Assembly: GCF_008831285.2 (NCBI RefSeq)
Contig: NC_045148.1
Span: 8,995,001-9,059,000, forward strand
Direction: 5' to 3'
Source of the DNA: Nymphaea colorata
Taxonomy: Eukaryota > Streptophyta > Magnoliopsida > Nymphaeales > Nymphaeaceae
DNA: 64,000 nucleotides
Positions within the stretch are counted from its first letter, which is position 1; each line of letters opens with the position of its first letter. The notes under the pieces are model-generated. The model saw only the letters and a list, made by a program, of their open reading frames with translations, had not been told where the DNA came from and did no database searches. Below, piece after piece: positions 37,134 through 49,900 of this stretch. Made by a program: the position numbers and the translations under genes.

Positions 37134-39352
37134 TTACATAGAAATTTCACGGCATTTTCCTGTGCCGCGACAATATGCACATTCATCTGCATACCCAGCA
37201 ACATGACTCAAACAGTATCTGATTCTGTCATTCATGATGTCCTGCAAATAGATTAAACTGTTAGCCACTTGTGTATGTATGTTTTCTACTTAAAGATTTA
37301 TCAGTCTGATTGCAAACAACTAAAGAATTGAGAACAAGCAGTAACACGTCCCGCAATCACCATCACAAACAAATGGAAATTAATGCACTGGGTTTTTCCC
37401 TCTGCTGCTTCATTCTTACATAAAGGAATACAGTATCCCCTATACAAATGACTAAAAGCACACAATGGAACAAAAGCTGAACTCCAATGGGCTTCAAGCC
37501 TTCAAGTAAACTCAAGCAAATCACAATGAAACCTATCTATGAGTCTATGGTGCATATCTTGCCCGCAGTGGACAATGCCTAACGGGTTTCACAGTACTAG
37601 AAGCATATGACAAATGAAAGATGCCCAACTGCTTCCAAGAGCAGGAAAACATCCAAATAGCTCATCCTAGCCTAGAATTTATACGTATATTTTTTAAAAC
37701 CCAATGAAATCAAATCGTCTGGTAGAAATTTTAATACCAGTTGTAGATGTTCGAACAGGACACAGATAGGGTGCCCAACTATTTCTGAACAGGGAAAGAA
37801 TGAAATAGCTTGTTCTATCGCAGAATTTACAGGTAAATTATTTGAAACAATCAATTGAAATCAAAAGATCCGGTGTAAATTTTGATACCAGTGGTAGATG
37901 TTTGAAAGGGACATGGATAAGGCATGTTGTTTAAGAAATCGATTGAAATTAAATTGTCAGACAAAAATTTTAGTACCAGTGGTACACGTTCAAAATTGAC
38001 TTAGCATATGTAGCTAACACAAGCAAAAGCATAACAACCTAGGAGAGATTAGGAAATGGGAGGAGATCAGCTTCTCACCACCAGCAGCTCATGTAGACCA
38101 AGAGGTGCTGTTACCATGAAAGAGATACCAGGATGATTCTTTGCAGCTTCAGAAGCCAAGTTGGGTATGTCCTAAGAACAGTAACACCACACCACAAGTT
38201 GAAGCGAAAAACACATGAAAACCAGAGGAAAAGCCAAGAAAGAACACAGGAAAATCGAGAACATGCCTCTTACCTGCTTCCAGTGCCGCCCTGGAGAGAG
38301 GAAGAAAGGGCTTACAATGATCCGCTTTGCCCCTTGTTGAACACAGACATAGAACGCATCCTCTATTGATGGCTTTGCCAGTTCCTGCTGTCCACAAATA
38401 ATGCATCATTTCTCACAAGCAGCAGGAAAGACAGACACAAGATAACTTGGAGAAGTCCAGCTACATGAAAAGAAGTGTCAGCTAAATGGAACCTACTAGA
38501 TTCTTATTTCAATGCTCCTAAACCTTAGAGGATTGCACCAAATTCTGACACCATACCTTTTTTCAAAGGATAGAATAAAACGAGAGACACAATTCAGTTA
38601 CTATTTCAACTAAATGAACATACCATGTGAGCAGGCTCCACGATAGCATATCCAGTTTTCTCTTTAAACATTGCCACAAATGAATCTAAAAGTTTAAAAA
38701 GAAAAAGAAGAGAACACTCTTCAGAACCAATAGGCAGTCTATGCCACTTATTAAGAGAACTGAAATAGGCCCAAAATCTCAAGTACTTCAACAATTCCTC
38801 ACTTAAGAAGACGCGGCATCAATAGCCTAAGAGCAGCAGTTAGAACAAACGACATAACAAGAATGAGAATATACAGTTCCATCAAACCCTTAACACCAGG
38901 GAAGAATAAAAAGGAAGACAAAAAAGAGTTAAAAAATGGAAGCAACTTACTGAGCATAAGATTGGAATCTTGGCTTCTGGAACCATGGTCTACAATGATG
39001 ATCCCATCACTATCGCCTATACCATTTCTATGTCCTGAAGACTCTCCACATCTGACATTCATGGCCGGCTTCCTGGATGCCAATCGGACTCTGCCAGGAA
39101 GCTTCTGTAGACAGAAGGCTCTTGCCGTTCCGAGATGCTCTTTGGCAGAGAGACTTCGCTTCAAACATCCAAAAGGTGAGAGGCAAAAAAACAGAAAAAG
39201 AAATCAAAGAATGGCAATGAAAAAAAGAATAAAAAAAAGAGATTGATGAGAGTACGACAGAAAGGGAGAACACAACAAGGAAGGCGAGAAGATGGGGGGA
39301 TACTGAAATTTTGTACTAACCACAGCCCCTGTTGCAGCGGCAGCGCCACCAT
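37134..39352 (-). CDS. SIRB: Sirohydrochlorin ferrochelatase, plastid
   Basis: SirB inserts iron into sirohydrochlorin, the last step of siroheme synthesis in plastids; siroheme is the cofactor of nitrite and sulfite reductase. Exons: about 39352-39317, 39158-38951, 38685-38624, 38384-38274, 38171-38079 and 37241-37134, giving about 205 aa. Motifs: GIIIVDHGSRSQDSNLML with the conserved CbiX-family His, FVAMFKEKTGYAIVEPAHM, QQGAKRIIVSPFFLSPGRHW, TAPLGLHELLV and a C-terminal ECAYCRGTGKC that fits the Fe-S cysteine motif of plant SirB. Exons 2-6 are firm. Exon 1 is tentative: an in-frame ATG at 39412 would add 20 residues, and the donor TTA|GTACAA is weak. The upstream region carries a (CT)n run. 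The opposite-strand gene at 40709 is divergent. Confidence 0.9.
37616..38000. repeat. Degenerate tandem repeats inside SIRB intron 5
   Basis: A unit containing a GAAATCAAA...TTTTAATACCAGT.GTAGATGTTC pattern recurs at about 37705, 37855 and 37945. A related CCCAACT...GAACAGG..AA block lies between. Copies are diverged and of unequal length. Confidence 0.55.
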
Positions 39353-40708
39353 TTCTAGGTTGGCATCTCTCTCTCTCTCTCTCCAAATGGAATAGCTTTC
39401 CTTTTGTTGCATCTCCTATTTTACCGAACGACTTTCTAGCCAGCGCAAACTTTTCAGATAAACTGCTGAAGTGAATTCTTTAACAGAGCTACTAAACCGT
39501 CTCTATTGTGGGTGTATAAATTGGCGAAATTGCTTTTTTCGGAAAGCACGCTAAGATGATCTACTCGGGCGGTAAGCTGCTTGTTTTCAGCCTTCCATGG
39601 TTTCTTTGTGATCTAATGAGCTTTTTTTTTTCTTGTCAAAATTGTTGTATTGAAAAGAGTTTTAGGTGCACTTAGAGGCGCAGCGCAAGTGGTGTGGCCC
39701 AGTCTGGTTTCAAATATCTGTGATCTCTTAACTCCGTTACGATCTGATGTGCTATTTTTCTAAACTATAAAATATAACGGTGGCAAAAACTACTTTGAAG
39801 TTGGGTTTTGGATGGAAAGGAAGAAAGAGTTTAGACTGGCCATGGGGTTTTTTTCCACTCATCGGAAGAAAATCTCAGGCCTTCCAAACGTAGATGAATC
39901 CAACCTGACGAAAATCCAATCAAACTTAACAAATATTTAAACACTTCAGTTTGAAAGACCAAAAAGCTTGCCAAATTGGCACCTCCTTCATTCCAATTAT
40001 TTTTAGCCTTTATAAATATAACTAAGACCATGAATTGAAATCAGAGGTTGCATGATGTTGTCGGATGATTGGATATTTAAAACTCGTGGCTGGTAAAAGC
40101 ATCACGCAATTCTCCCACTAGATTACTTTGTAAAAAAGGTTATGGGAATTTTTCTACTTATTAAGATCTTTTAATTGCTTCTATTTTGTTATAAAGTTCG
40201 ATTTGTTATTTGTTAACCGTTAAACTTAATTTTGTTTTCATTTGAAGATCTAAGCTGAAATACCTATAGAATTTGGTCGAGGCCGGTGCTTTGAACGAGG
40301 TATTTTGGTTGGTCGTCTGACCCGATCCAAAAACCACTTCTACAATTCGGCTTCTACGGACGGTTCTCTGATTCAAGTAAGCTCGATAGTATCGACCCGA
40401 GTCCTCTACGTCGGGCTGTCTGTAGTTGGCAGCGAAGTTTGGGGTTTCAGTCTCCCTCCGAGTCATTTTCCTTAGTCGAAGGCGAAGCTCTGAACCTGAT
40501 TCCTCCTCCCCAGTTGAACGTCCACCACTACCAGAACAGCACCTTCTCCTTTCTTTTCTCTTTTCTTTGCAATCTCGTCCATTTTCAAATTGCCCATTTT
40601 TTCCTTCACGAAGGTAAAGCAATTACCTCTACATGGCTTCCATCATTAGGTGCCCAGCTCAAATTGGCACTCATTACTGAGTATTTTCCTTCTTCTTGGC
40701 GCCTTCGT
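39353..40708. promoter_or_regulatory. Divergent intergenic region between two plastid-protein genes
   Basis: SIRB starts on the minus strand and the membrane-protein gene on the plus strand, leaving about 1.36 kb between start codons. It contains a (CT)n tract at about 39365-39385 close to the SIRB start and a pyrimidine-rich leader with a 16-codon upstream ORF at 40633-40680 before the plus-strand start. I see no certain TATA box. Use as a shared promoter is inference. Confidence 0.4.
40633..40680 (+). promoter_or_regulatory. Upstream ORF in the leader of the membrane-protein gene
   Basis: ATG to TGA spans 16 codons (MASIIRCPAQIGTHY), ends 28 nt before the main ATG and is out of frame with it. 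If transcribed it could lower translation of the main frame, but no expression evidence is visible. Confidence 0.4.
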
Positions 40709-43686
40709 ATGCGAATGGCTGCTTCAGTCGGCGCGTCTTTCTCCTGGGCTTCCTCTTCTAGCTCCCCACGTTGCTATCGCAAAGACTTCAGGGTATGATT
40801 CTCTTTAATTTTCTCCTGTTTGTTTTGTGAGTTTTCTGTGAAAGCTTCTCATTGGTTTGTTTTAAGGAACAATGTACTTTCTTTAGTTTCTTTTCATGTT
40901 ACTGAGATTTTTCTGTTTTGTTTATCGCGTTGCTCTCTAAGTGCTAAGTTTTGATTGGTTTCAGTGTCTCTTGCCTTGGACAGAGCATTCTGTCGAGCGT
41001 GGGTCTTGGAATGTTCTATTCCTCTATCTTCTTGCACGTGCATGATGTCTATGCCTCGACTTCTTCCATATTTCATTCCATTAGTCCAATTGGTTTTACT
41101 ATTTTACTTTGATGTCTGGATCTTCCCCTGATAAGTCTGGATGTTTAGGCCAATAACTGTCTTGTTGCTGATTATGCCTCCATATTCTTCTCTACGATTT
41201 TGTGTTATGGTTGTCTTAAAGAAAAACTTTTCCTCTGCTGTTTTATTGTTTTTAGTATATGTTATGAATTTGTAAGATCGCTAGAGAATTTTCTCGTTTG
41301 TTTGTTTGTTGTTCTTATTTGAACTAGCTTACTAAAAGGTTTACACCTGTTATCATGTCATTGTTCCAATCATCTTTATCTTATTTATTCTTTTGTATAA
41401 GCTGCAGCGAAGTTTGGGTTGGATTCCCATTTTGAGCCAGAGATTTGTGCACCAACAACTGCCTTACTGCCAATGTAATAATCAAACTAAATCTTTTACT
41501 TCCTTTAGTTGATGGTACTGTTTTTTGTCTCATAGCATCTTCCTTGATTTCATTGGTATGGTAAAATTTAATCCTTGTAATTTCATGCAAACAGGTAAGC
41601 CACATCTTTTCCTCTATGACAAATACAATGGAAAACATTGGCTTTTCAGGAGACAAATTTGTTTTGCTTCTAATCCAGAAGATATCCACTCATCCGCAGA
41701 ATTAGATGTTGACCAACTGAATGTTGAAGAAAATATTGAGACAAAAACTATGTTATTTGCTCACCAGAAGAGACATGAAGGGAAGCCAGGCTTCATTTCC
41801 TTTCATGGTTTTTCTTATGGAAGCAAGGAAGAAGCCACAGTATCTTCTCCTGGAAAGGAAAATTTACCCTTCTTTTGGTTTGTCGGACCAGCTGTCCTTG
41901 TTGCATCATTGGTTCTTCCATCTCTTTACCTGAGAAGAATAATTTCAACTGTTTTTGAGGACTCTCTTTTGACAGGTATTCATGAAATTCAAAGCTAATT
42001 TTGTGTGGATCCGAGAAAATACATGGTATTATATATGTCTCTTTCTCCTGTCAGTCACATCATGTTATTCTGCTATAGACCACCCATGCAGGCTTTAATC
42101 TCATTTTAGTGCTAATAGCTGAAGGTCCTTTCACGTTTTTTGCTTCATTTTCTGATGGTATCTATTTTAAAGATTTGGATATTTTATTGACTCTCCAACT
42201 CTGGATTAAGACAATAGTTAGTAGCTAATTAGCTGTAAAAAACAGTGGTGGTGGGAAGGTAACAATGAATTGCCAGGCAATAAAGATATTTCATTTGGTA
42301 AGCTTTAGCAGTTAACAGTAACTGCTTTCTTGGTAGTTCACTGAACCGAACTTGCCACATGCCAGAAATCTTGGCATATACAAATGCCTAAGACCTTACC
42401 AAAACAATGGCTGCTGCATCTCATGCAAACAGAGGAAGCCCATCGCCATGAAAGTATGGCCTTAAGAAGTAATGCTTTTCCACATGACTACTTCTGCACC
42501 TTGTGCACACTTATGAAGCCCCTCCATGTGGGTAAATGTGGCCTTATGAGTGTCTTTCCTTCCCTTCTCATGTGCCTATAAAATCTTGACTTAGTTTAAG
42601 ATTGTTGGCAATAACATGTGGCCACTAAAGTCTTGTGAAAACTTGTAAGGACCCATTTGAGTGCTGGCCCTTTTGCTAGAGTTCCCTATTTTAGTTTAGC
42701 TGCATGATTATCTTGGATTCTCGATAATGTATCTGGAGACTAATTATGCTTGTTATTTGCAGATTTTCTTATTTTATTCTTTACAGAAGCTCTGTTCTAT
42801 GCTGGAGTTGCTGTCTTCATTCTACTAATAGAGTATATGCAACGGAAACGTCCATTATCAATAGCTAAAGGCAAAAGTCAGCTGACAACCAGAAATGGAC
42901 TTCGTGTTTCTTCTGTTGTGACGCTGGTACTGAGCTTGACAATACCTTTAATAACTATGGGCTTTGTTTGGCCTTGGACTGGACCAGCTGCTTCAGCTAC
43001 TCTTGCTCCATATCTAGTTGGACTTGTTGTGCAGTTTGCATTTGAGCAATTTTCCAAACACAGAAGGTCTCCTGCTTTCCTTGTTGTGCCGGTAATTTTT
43101 CAGGTAAGAATGACTCTTACAAATATTAGGTAAAGAATAAAGATGAATTCATTGTGATTTAGTCTATTCCTTGAGAAAGAGGATTGCATTGTCGTTTGAG
43201 GAACATTGGAGAATTTGATTTGCTTGGTTGTTCTGCTCCTTGTAAGAGTTCTGTTGAAATACTGGCTTCACCTTAATTTGCTTAAATTTGGCGTCAGAAC
43301 AGGACCAACAGGTTTCTATATAAGGCTACCGAGATTCATTGAAGAATTTGAAAGTGCTTTTTTGTATAGAGAGAGAGAGAAATCAGGATGCTATTGGGCA
43401 AACAAACGCCTTAACCGAACTTTTTGTTATTAAAGAGATTTGGAAGTTGATTTTGGATGTTTTGCAGGTTTACAGGCTTCATCAGCTGAACAGGGCAGCA
43501 CAGCTAGTGACAGCTTTGTCCTATTCAGTTAGAGGTGCAGAGGCAACACCACAGACTCTAGCCATAAACAACTCACTGGGGACCCTATTGAACGTCCTTC
43601 AGTTTCTTGGAGTCATTTGTATTTGGTCGCTGGCTACTTTCCTGATGAGGGTCTTTCCTTCTTGGATTCCTCCCTCCGACCAATGA
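40709..43686 (+). CDS. Predicted plastid multi-pass membrane protein, unknown function
   Basis: Five exons join in phase: 40709-40792, 41408-41474, 41595-41975, 42763-43103 and 43468-43686, giving about 363 aa. The start is the first ATG in the open frame (MRMAASVGASFSWASSSSS), a serine-rich, acid-poor start like a chloroplast transit peptide. After a soluble acidic segment (residues about 60-140) come hydrophobic stretches: FWFVGPAVLVASLVLPSLYL, EALFYAGVAVFILLIEYM, VVTLVLSLTIPLITMGFVW, TLAPYLVGLVVQFAFEQF and LGVICIWSLATFLMRVF, so five or six membrane spans. Short polar loops hold KHRRSP and RLHQLNRAAQLVTALSYSV. The last exon ends WIPPSDQ. I do not recognise the family. Exon structure is well supported by phases and splice sites; localisation is inferred only from the N-terminus. 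Confidence 0.82.
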
Positions 43687-46600
43687 GGTCATGGATTTCT
43701 TTCATTGTTGTACCTCTTTGGCGTATGGTTTATTTTGGTAAAGATAAAAGCCAGATACCTGGTATGGTCGTTCATGAAAAGAGAAGAAAGCTTTTCTTAA
43801 TTAAAGTTCGGGCCAACTGTTTCCTTGTACATCGAAGTTATAATCATCTGATTCAATTTTTATCATATTATATGAAGGTGTGTCCAGTTAAAATACTTGG
43901 GCTTAAGGTTGATCAGAAGTATAAGTTATTCTCTCATTAGAAATCAAAACTTAGGCACTGTGACCGCTGACTTCATCTGTGAGGCACCCTTTTCCCATGG
44001 ATTAACTTGCGACCATCTTATGTAGTTCTTGAATCTGTCCTTGAGATGAAGGCATGGCAAAGCATGCTCCTATTCATTCATCTATTTTCTATGTCTTCCT
44101 GCTATTGGCAGGTTCTTTGCAATCGAGTCACTCTTTGTTGTGTTGTCAAAAAAAGCTATTTTCTGTTGGCTACATCCATCTCCTTCCATTGTGATATTTA
44201 GGATCTCACGTCATTGTTCAGAAGGTAGCCTCATGGTATATATCTTTTTACATTGTGTAAGGTGGCATTGCTCCAGCGGTACCGTGTACCCCATGACAAA
44301 GACAAATGGTTTTCATTCTTCCTGCTGTCTTGTGAAAACCATGCTGGTTATCAATATGGTACTTCCTGGTACCATGTTAAGAAGCGATTATTCCAGTGTC
44401 CTCATTGTGTTCTGGATAAAATGTTCATAATGCTGCTGTCTACAAAGTATTCACCCCAAGGTGACCTTACAATCTCCATGAATTCTTGTTGTGTGCCTAC
44501 GTGGGGAATGTTTTGCTCCACTTGCACCAGGTAGCGGTTCATGTAGATGAGGAAAGTCTAGGCTGATCCTGACCATCTAATCTCGATCCATATGGCTGTG
44601 CCCGGTTGTAATGTTTTGACTGTCTGGGTGCTGATATACAGGTTCAATCATCAGTTTCATCTGTTGCTATTTAGCTTGTTACTTCAAGAAAATCTAAGCA
44701 CTTTTATGTTGAGTGCATGAAGTAGAATTATGCGCAGGTTAGGTAGAACTATGACCCTCTTGTCTTTGGATGTTATTAGGCTCTTGGCGACTGTTTTGTT
44801 ACACTTTGAAGACTAGTTTCTTTTTGTTGCTGATCTGCTCTTGTAGCATGGTTGTTCTTTTTATCATTTTCGTATTCTTTCGTTCTTTTGGAGTAAAATT
44901 CCAGCATGCATGTGGCTGAACTAGACCTGGATCTGGTTGAAGACTTGAAGTCGGTCTTTTTCAATGTCCAAACTATGAAATAACGTGTGCTATATTTGGC
45001 TACATAAAGCTGCTACGACCCTTGCCTGTTGGAAATTGTCTCTTACAGATTGCTAACTTAATGTACGAGATGGAGTTCCATAGATGCCAATGGGAGAATG
45101 AGATCTCATAGTACAAGGACAATCCAGACCTTGGTGGATGGAACGCAGGCCAAGATCTTTACTGGAATTGGCATTTATGTACTGTTGTTTCCACCTCTGC
45201 ATAGTGAGGTTGATATATCACGGGATTAAGATTTAGAATTTTTTCATAGTTGATCTCCCTGCTTAAGATGGTTAGCAATCTCAACGAGTCATCAAGGAAA
45301 TTCCATATTAATGAGCGGCCCTATTGAACCTTGAGCATGCAGAAACGGCCAGACTGCAGCTTTGGTAATGACAGGATGACAATTCAGCTGGGCACATGTT
45401 ATTCTCAATTATGTACCATGCTGTGGATGGCTCATGCCATGAAGGTTAGCAATTGAAAGATTGATTATAGAAAAAGGGTCTTATTAAATTTCCAAAATTG
45501 AATTCCTTGAAATTAGAGATCAGGTTATTTACATTCATTCTTGGCTGGGATATGAGGCTACTAGGGACCTCAACTGATTGAATTCGAAGCGGATGTATCT
45601 TTCACCAAATCCAATTTATTGGATGTTCACATCTGAACCCGAATTTGACTTTTAAATACACAATCCAATTTGAGACCACGTTATAATATGTTACAGACCT
45701 ACTTTCAGAATGTACGGATATTGGATATTATTCCCTATCCGAACCCTATTGAATATTTATTTAAAACTTGAATTGAAACCCAACCAAATGTCATTTCCTA
45801 AATCTGTGAACTCAATTTGATTTTTAAATTAGATGTTAAAATTTTTCCATATCCGACCTTTTTGAGGTTTTGTAGTTCGGTTGTATATCTTACTCTAATA
45901 TGATCCATCGACGACCCTACAGACTAGGGAAAGAGTGAGATTTGCATATTGAGTCCCAATTATTCCAGGCATTTGAGGAAGTATATCTTTTTAGAGATTG
46001 GAAACCAATTAGTCCAAAAAGTGGCTTAGCAGTCTAAAACTTCATAATGTGGGCATATCTTGATCACATATGCAGAGCGTCTCCACAGGCCAGGTTTGTT
46101 TTTCTGAACCATCAGGACCGTGGAGGGAAGGAACTTAATCAATTCGATAATGAATACTTCATCGTTTCTGACTCATGTGAATCTCAGTTGTTTTAGTCGA
46201 TTAACAAAAGAAGATCTGGTTGCTCAGCAATCAATCTTAAGCAACTTGTATTTGAAATTGAAGCAATGGTGCCAATGGCTTGTCAATGTCTCCAAGCTGA
46301 ATATAGGCCGTGGAGGGTAAGGGCCCTAATGACTCAAGGGTCTTGAATTTTGATAACCAGACGTCATTAATTTGATGTGAAGTTAAACTTGGGGATGCCT
46401 TTTTCTTTGGACTTCCTTTGTCTATACTACTGAAGTCCAATGATATTATTTTAGATTTGCATTAGGAACTTGGATACATAAGAAGCCATGAAATTCATGA
46501 ACACACACGAAAACATGAACAACAGCGTAGATTCTTCTGCAGTTAACATGAATATCACGACGAAATGTAGTGTTTCCGATGTATAATATTTCAATTTTCA

Positions 46601-46877
46601 ACAATCTTCATATCTTCCAGGTAGAAACATAAAACATAAGTTCTCGAGAAAATGAAAAGCACATTGTGAAAAGCTAATGACTTCGTAAGATGCTTGAAAT
46701 ATTTCCGAGAAAGTGTCAGTAGCGTGCTCCCACGTCTATTACAATACAAGAATAAGGTTATCTGTGGTGGACATCACATCACCATTTTAGGTATGCTTTG
46801 CACCACCAGTTTTATGTCTTAGAATGATGATCAATATTTTTTTTCCCTTTAGGTAACCTTTACAGTTGCACCGACGG

Positions 46878-46916
<39 letters not shown>

Positions 46917-49900
46917 GTCCAGATCTCGCACAGGCTGAGTTGGTGGTGGTGGTGGGGATGGAAACTGCAGGGTGAGCTTTCGAGAGAATGATTTCGCTTG
47001 GTTGTTGGCCTGGTGGGAAGAAAAGAGAAAGAAAAAGAAGGCTACTGACCATTTCTACATCTTTGTTTCTTTTGTACATAAACTATTGGAAAAGGCTAAA
47101 CTGGGCTAATTCAGAATTGGCAATCCTGTATGGCTGACAGGTTAAGCTTTTCCGGGGATGAGCTTATTGCCAGTGCCATGGATGAATAAAATTCCATAGA
47201 AATAAGGGATGAAGGGAAGAAGAAAGTGGGGCGTCATTGATTTATCGCCTTTTCCTTTCCCCCTTTTGCTTTTCGTTTTTAAGTTGTGATTCCTTTTCGC
47301 ATGCGGTTCGGTTTCCTACCCATGAGGCGTGCAACAAGTAACTTTCCCTAGCATTTCTGCTTTCTCTTTAGTCTTTACCATGGTAACTATTCTGCCTTCT
47401 GCTTTTCCCTTTTTGATTTTAGTATTTTAGACGTGGAAACTTTTGTTGTTCTGTGAAAGGGAAACCTCTGTGTGTGTGTGTGTGTGCATGTAGGCATGTG
47501 CCTTAGTGTAAGCCTTGAGGAAGCATGCGTGTCTTTGAATCAGTGTCACGTAAGAGAAAACAATCGACTCCAATTGAACATGTGCAAGACTATAGAAGCA
47601 CCTGCAGTCATTTGTTCAATGACCTCATTATAAGGGATCATATAACCTGCCAAATCATAACAAGAAGATGCTCTAACGCTTTCACTATCTGTTGTTGTGG
47701 CCACTACCCACATCATTGCTGCAAATGATGATTCTGTGAGCACCTTTTGTAGTTGGTCCCTCAGTTTCTGTGGGAGATGGTGCCACTTGCATGGGCAAAG
47801 ATCGGATCAATGGCATCTCATTAACGGTTCAGGTCTTAAAGCATTTCCTCTCCCTGTCTGGCTCGAAGTTTCTCTAGCTTTCCCACAGATCGGAACAACC
47901 AGAAGATACGTCGGCGCTTTCCTCACCATGGAGAACTTTACCATTCTTGAATCTGTCTTCCATTATAAGCAGTACCAAAATAATAATTAGACAACAGTAA
48001 TTACAACTCAACGTACTATTGACATCTAATCATGAATGAACTTTTGTTTAAAATAAGATTCAGATTGGCACTTTGATAACATCTTTAAATGTTCCAGTGG
48101 AGGGATTCATGAAGTTGGTGGCTTTTTTTTCTTCTTTTTTCTGATCGAGTTCTTTCCTTGATTATTTTACTAATGCTGAAGAACTTTATCTGTAAGCTGT
48201 TCGTTGTCATTTCTTTGTCTTGTTCCAGCTGATGTGGTTAGTAGCAGTCATGTGATTCTTCTTAATATATTACTCGTTCATTCATTCCCAGAATTTGGGT
48301 TTTTCTATGCATGAACTTCTTCGAATGCCATTATTTATGACAATGCCAAAAGCAACAGTTCACATGAGCACTTCTGTCAGTCACGATAAAGAAAGACAAT
48401 GTGAAGATCCTGCAAGAAAAGCAGTAGAATCATAAACCAGAGAAGAAATACCTCCTGAAATTTACGGAAAACAGCACCATTTGGATCAAGAAATACTGGC
48501 TAAAGCAATGACCTAAAGTGGACTACAACTACACTTGTAGGATTTGTTGCTTTTCATCTGTCACTGAACATAGCCACTGATCCAGCACATATTAGTCTCC
48601 AAAAGCGGTTCATTATCTCGTCTATTTGCTTGAGTTTTGTTTCCTAATGCAATATAACAATATCTTAACAACTTTTTCAGTCCTTTTTTTAACAAAAAGG
48701 AACATTTTGTTGTTTTGAACCAGATCAAGGCTGCTAATAACATTCTAAAGACATGACATGTCATATTTGCCATTTATCAAATGGTCACCACTGTCCTCAA
48801 GATAGTGTCATTTTGGACCAAGTTTGCCGTATCAAGCTAATCATTAGTGCCATTAAGATAACCAAAAAAGTTATGGGCAGTAAGAACTTCCAGGAACAAG
48901 ATTAGCTGCACATAAGTATGTTAGCAAGAACTCTGACTCCATTCTTAAAATACAGAGAATCCCAGACAGAAAAGAACAGTCAGCCCGACTGCCATATACG
49001 AACTTCTAGGAACAAGAGCAGATGGATTTGACACAAGGAAGTTGCAGAAATAACCAAGTTGATGCGATCTACGATCACGTCCTCCATAAATCTTTTTAAG
49101 CAAATTGAACAAACGTGATTACCTCAACTCAGCTAGCATGAAAATTTCTTGGCCTCTACAGATGCAAATATGATATATTATTAGGAGGTACACCTGGATA
49201 CTTATGAAAGGAACGCATTAAAATAGTAATGAAAGAAAAAAAAAAAGCCATTGTCATTAATTTCAATATTTAATGATGTTGATAAAAGGGCATCTGTGTG
49301 GATGCATTGACATGCCCTTGTCTTGTTTTAGTGGTATGAGACGAGGAATTTTAGATGGATCTCAGATTTGAGCTGTAGGCAACCAAACAGAAGGACCAAA
49401 GAAGATACTCTTGATAGAAGAAAATTCAGAACTGCGAATTTTGTCACAGGAAGCGCATCTTTACATATTCGAAAAAGATTCATCTTGTGTTTTTGACTTC
49501 CTTGGGGGAAGTAAGCTGCAAGATCGGACTGAGACCAAGGCAGCAGAGCAGCATAGGAATATTCTGAACGTCTGTGGCCCTATTATCTTAAACGTAAAAC
49601 ATCATCAGGTCCAATGAACTTGCTCAAACTATTTTTCAGGAATTTGGTGAATAAACAAAGCTGTCAATGAACAGATTGTTTGAAGAAGTGTAGACAGTGA
49701 AATCGTTACAGATGGGAGACGTCTTCGGAATCGGTATATAATTTTTTCCCCAGGAAACTGTAAAGTTAATTGTATTTCATTGATTATAAGAGCAGGCAAA
49801 TGCATATACTGATTTTGGCTCATCTAAAGTCATACATGATCACCAGGACACCTGACGTGGGTCCAATCTGCGGACTTTTCCTTTTTGCTCTCTATTTCCT

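Noticed and set aside
41525-41594. Open extension upstream of membrane-protein exon 3
   Set aside because: The phase 1 join from the exon ending at 41474 to the acceptor at 41594 gives a continuous product; the extension is intron read-through.
44253-44534. 93-codon frame past the membrane-protein gene
   Set aside because: It lies in the probable 3' UTR or beyond. No acceptor in phase and no family match that I can recognise.
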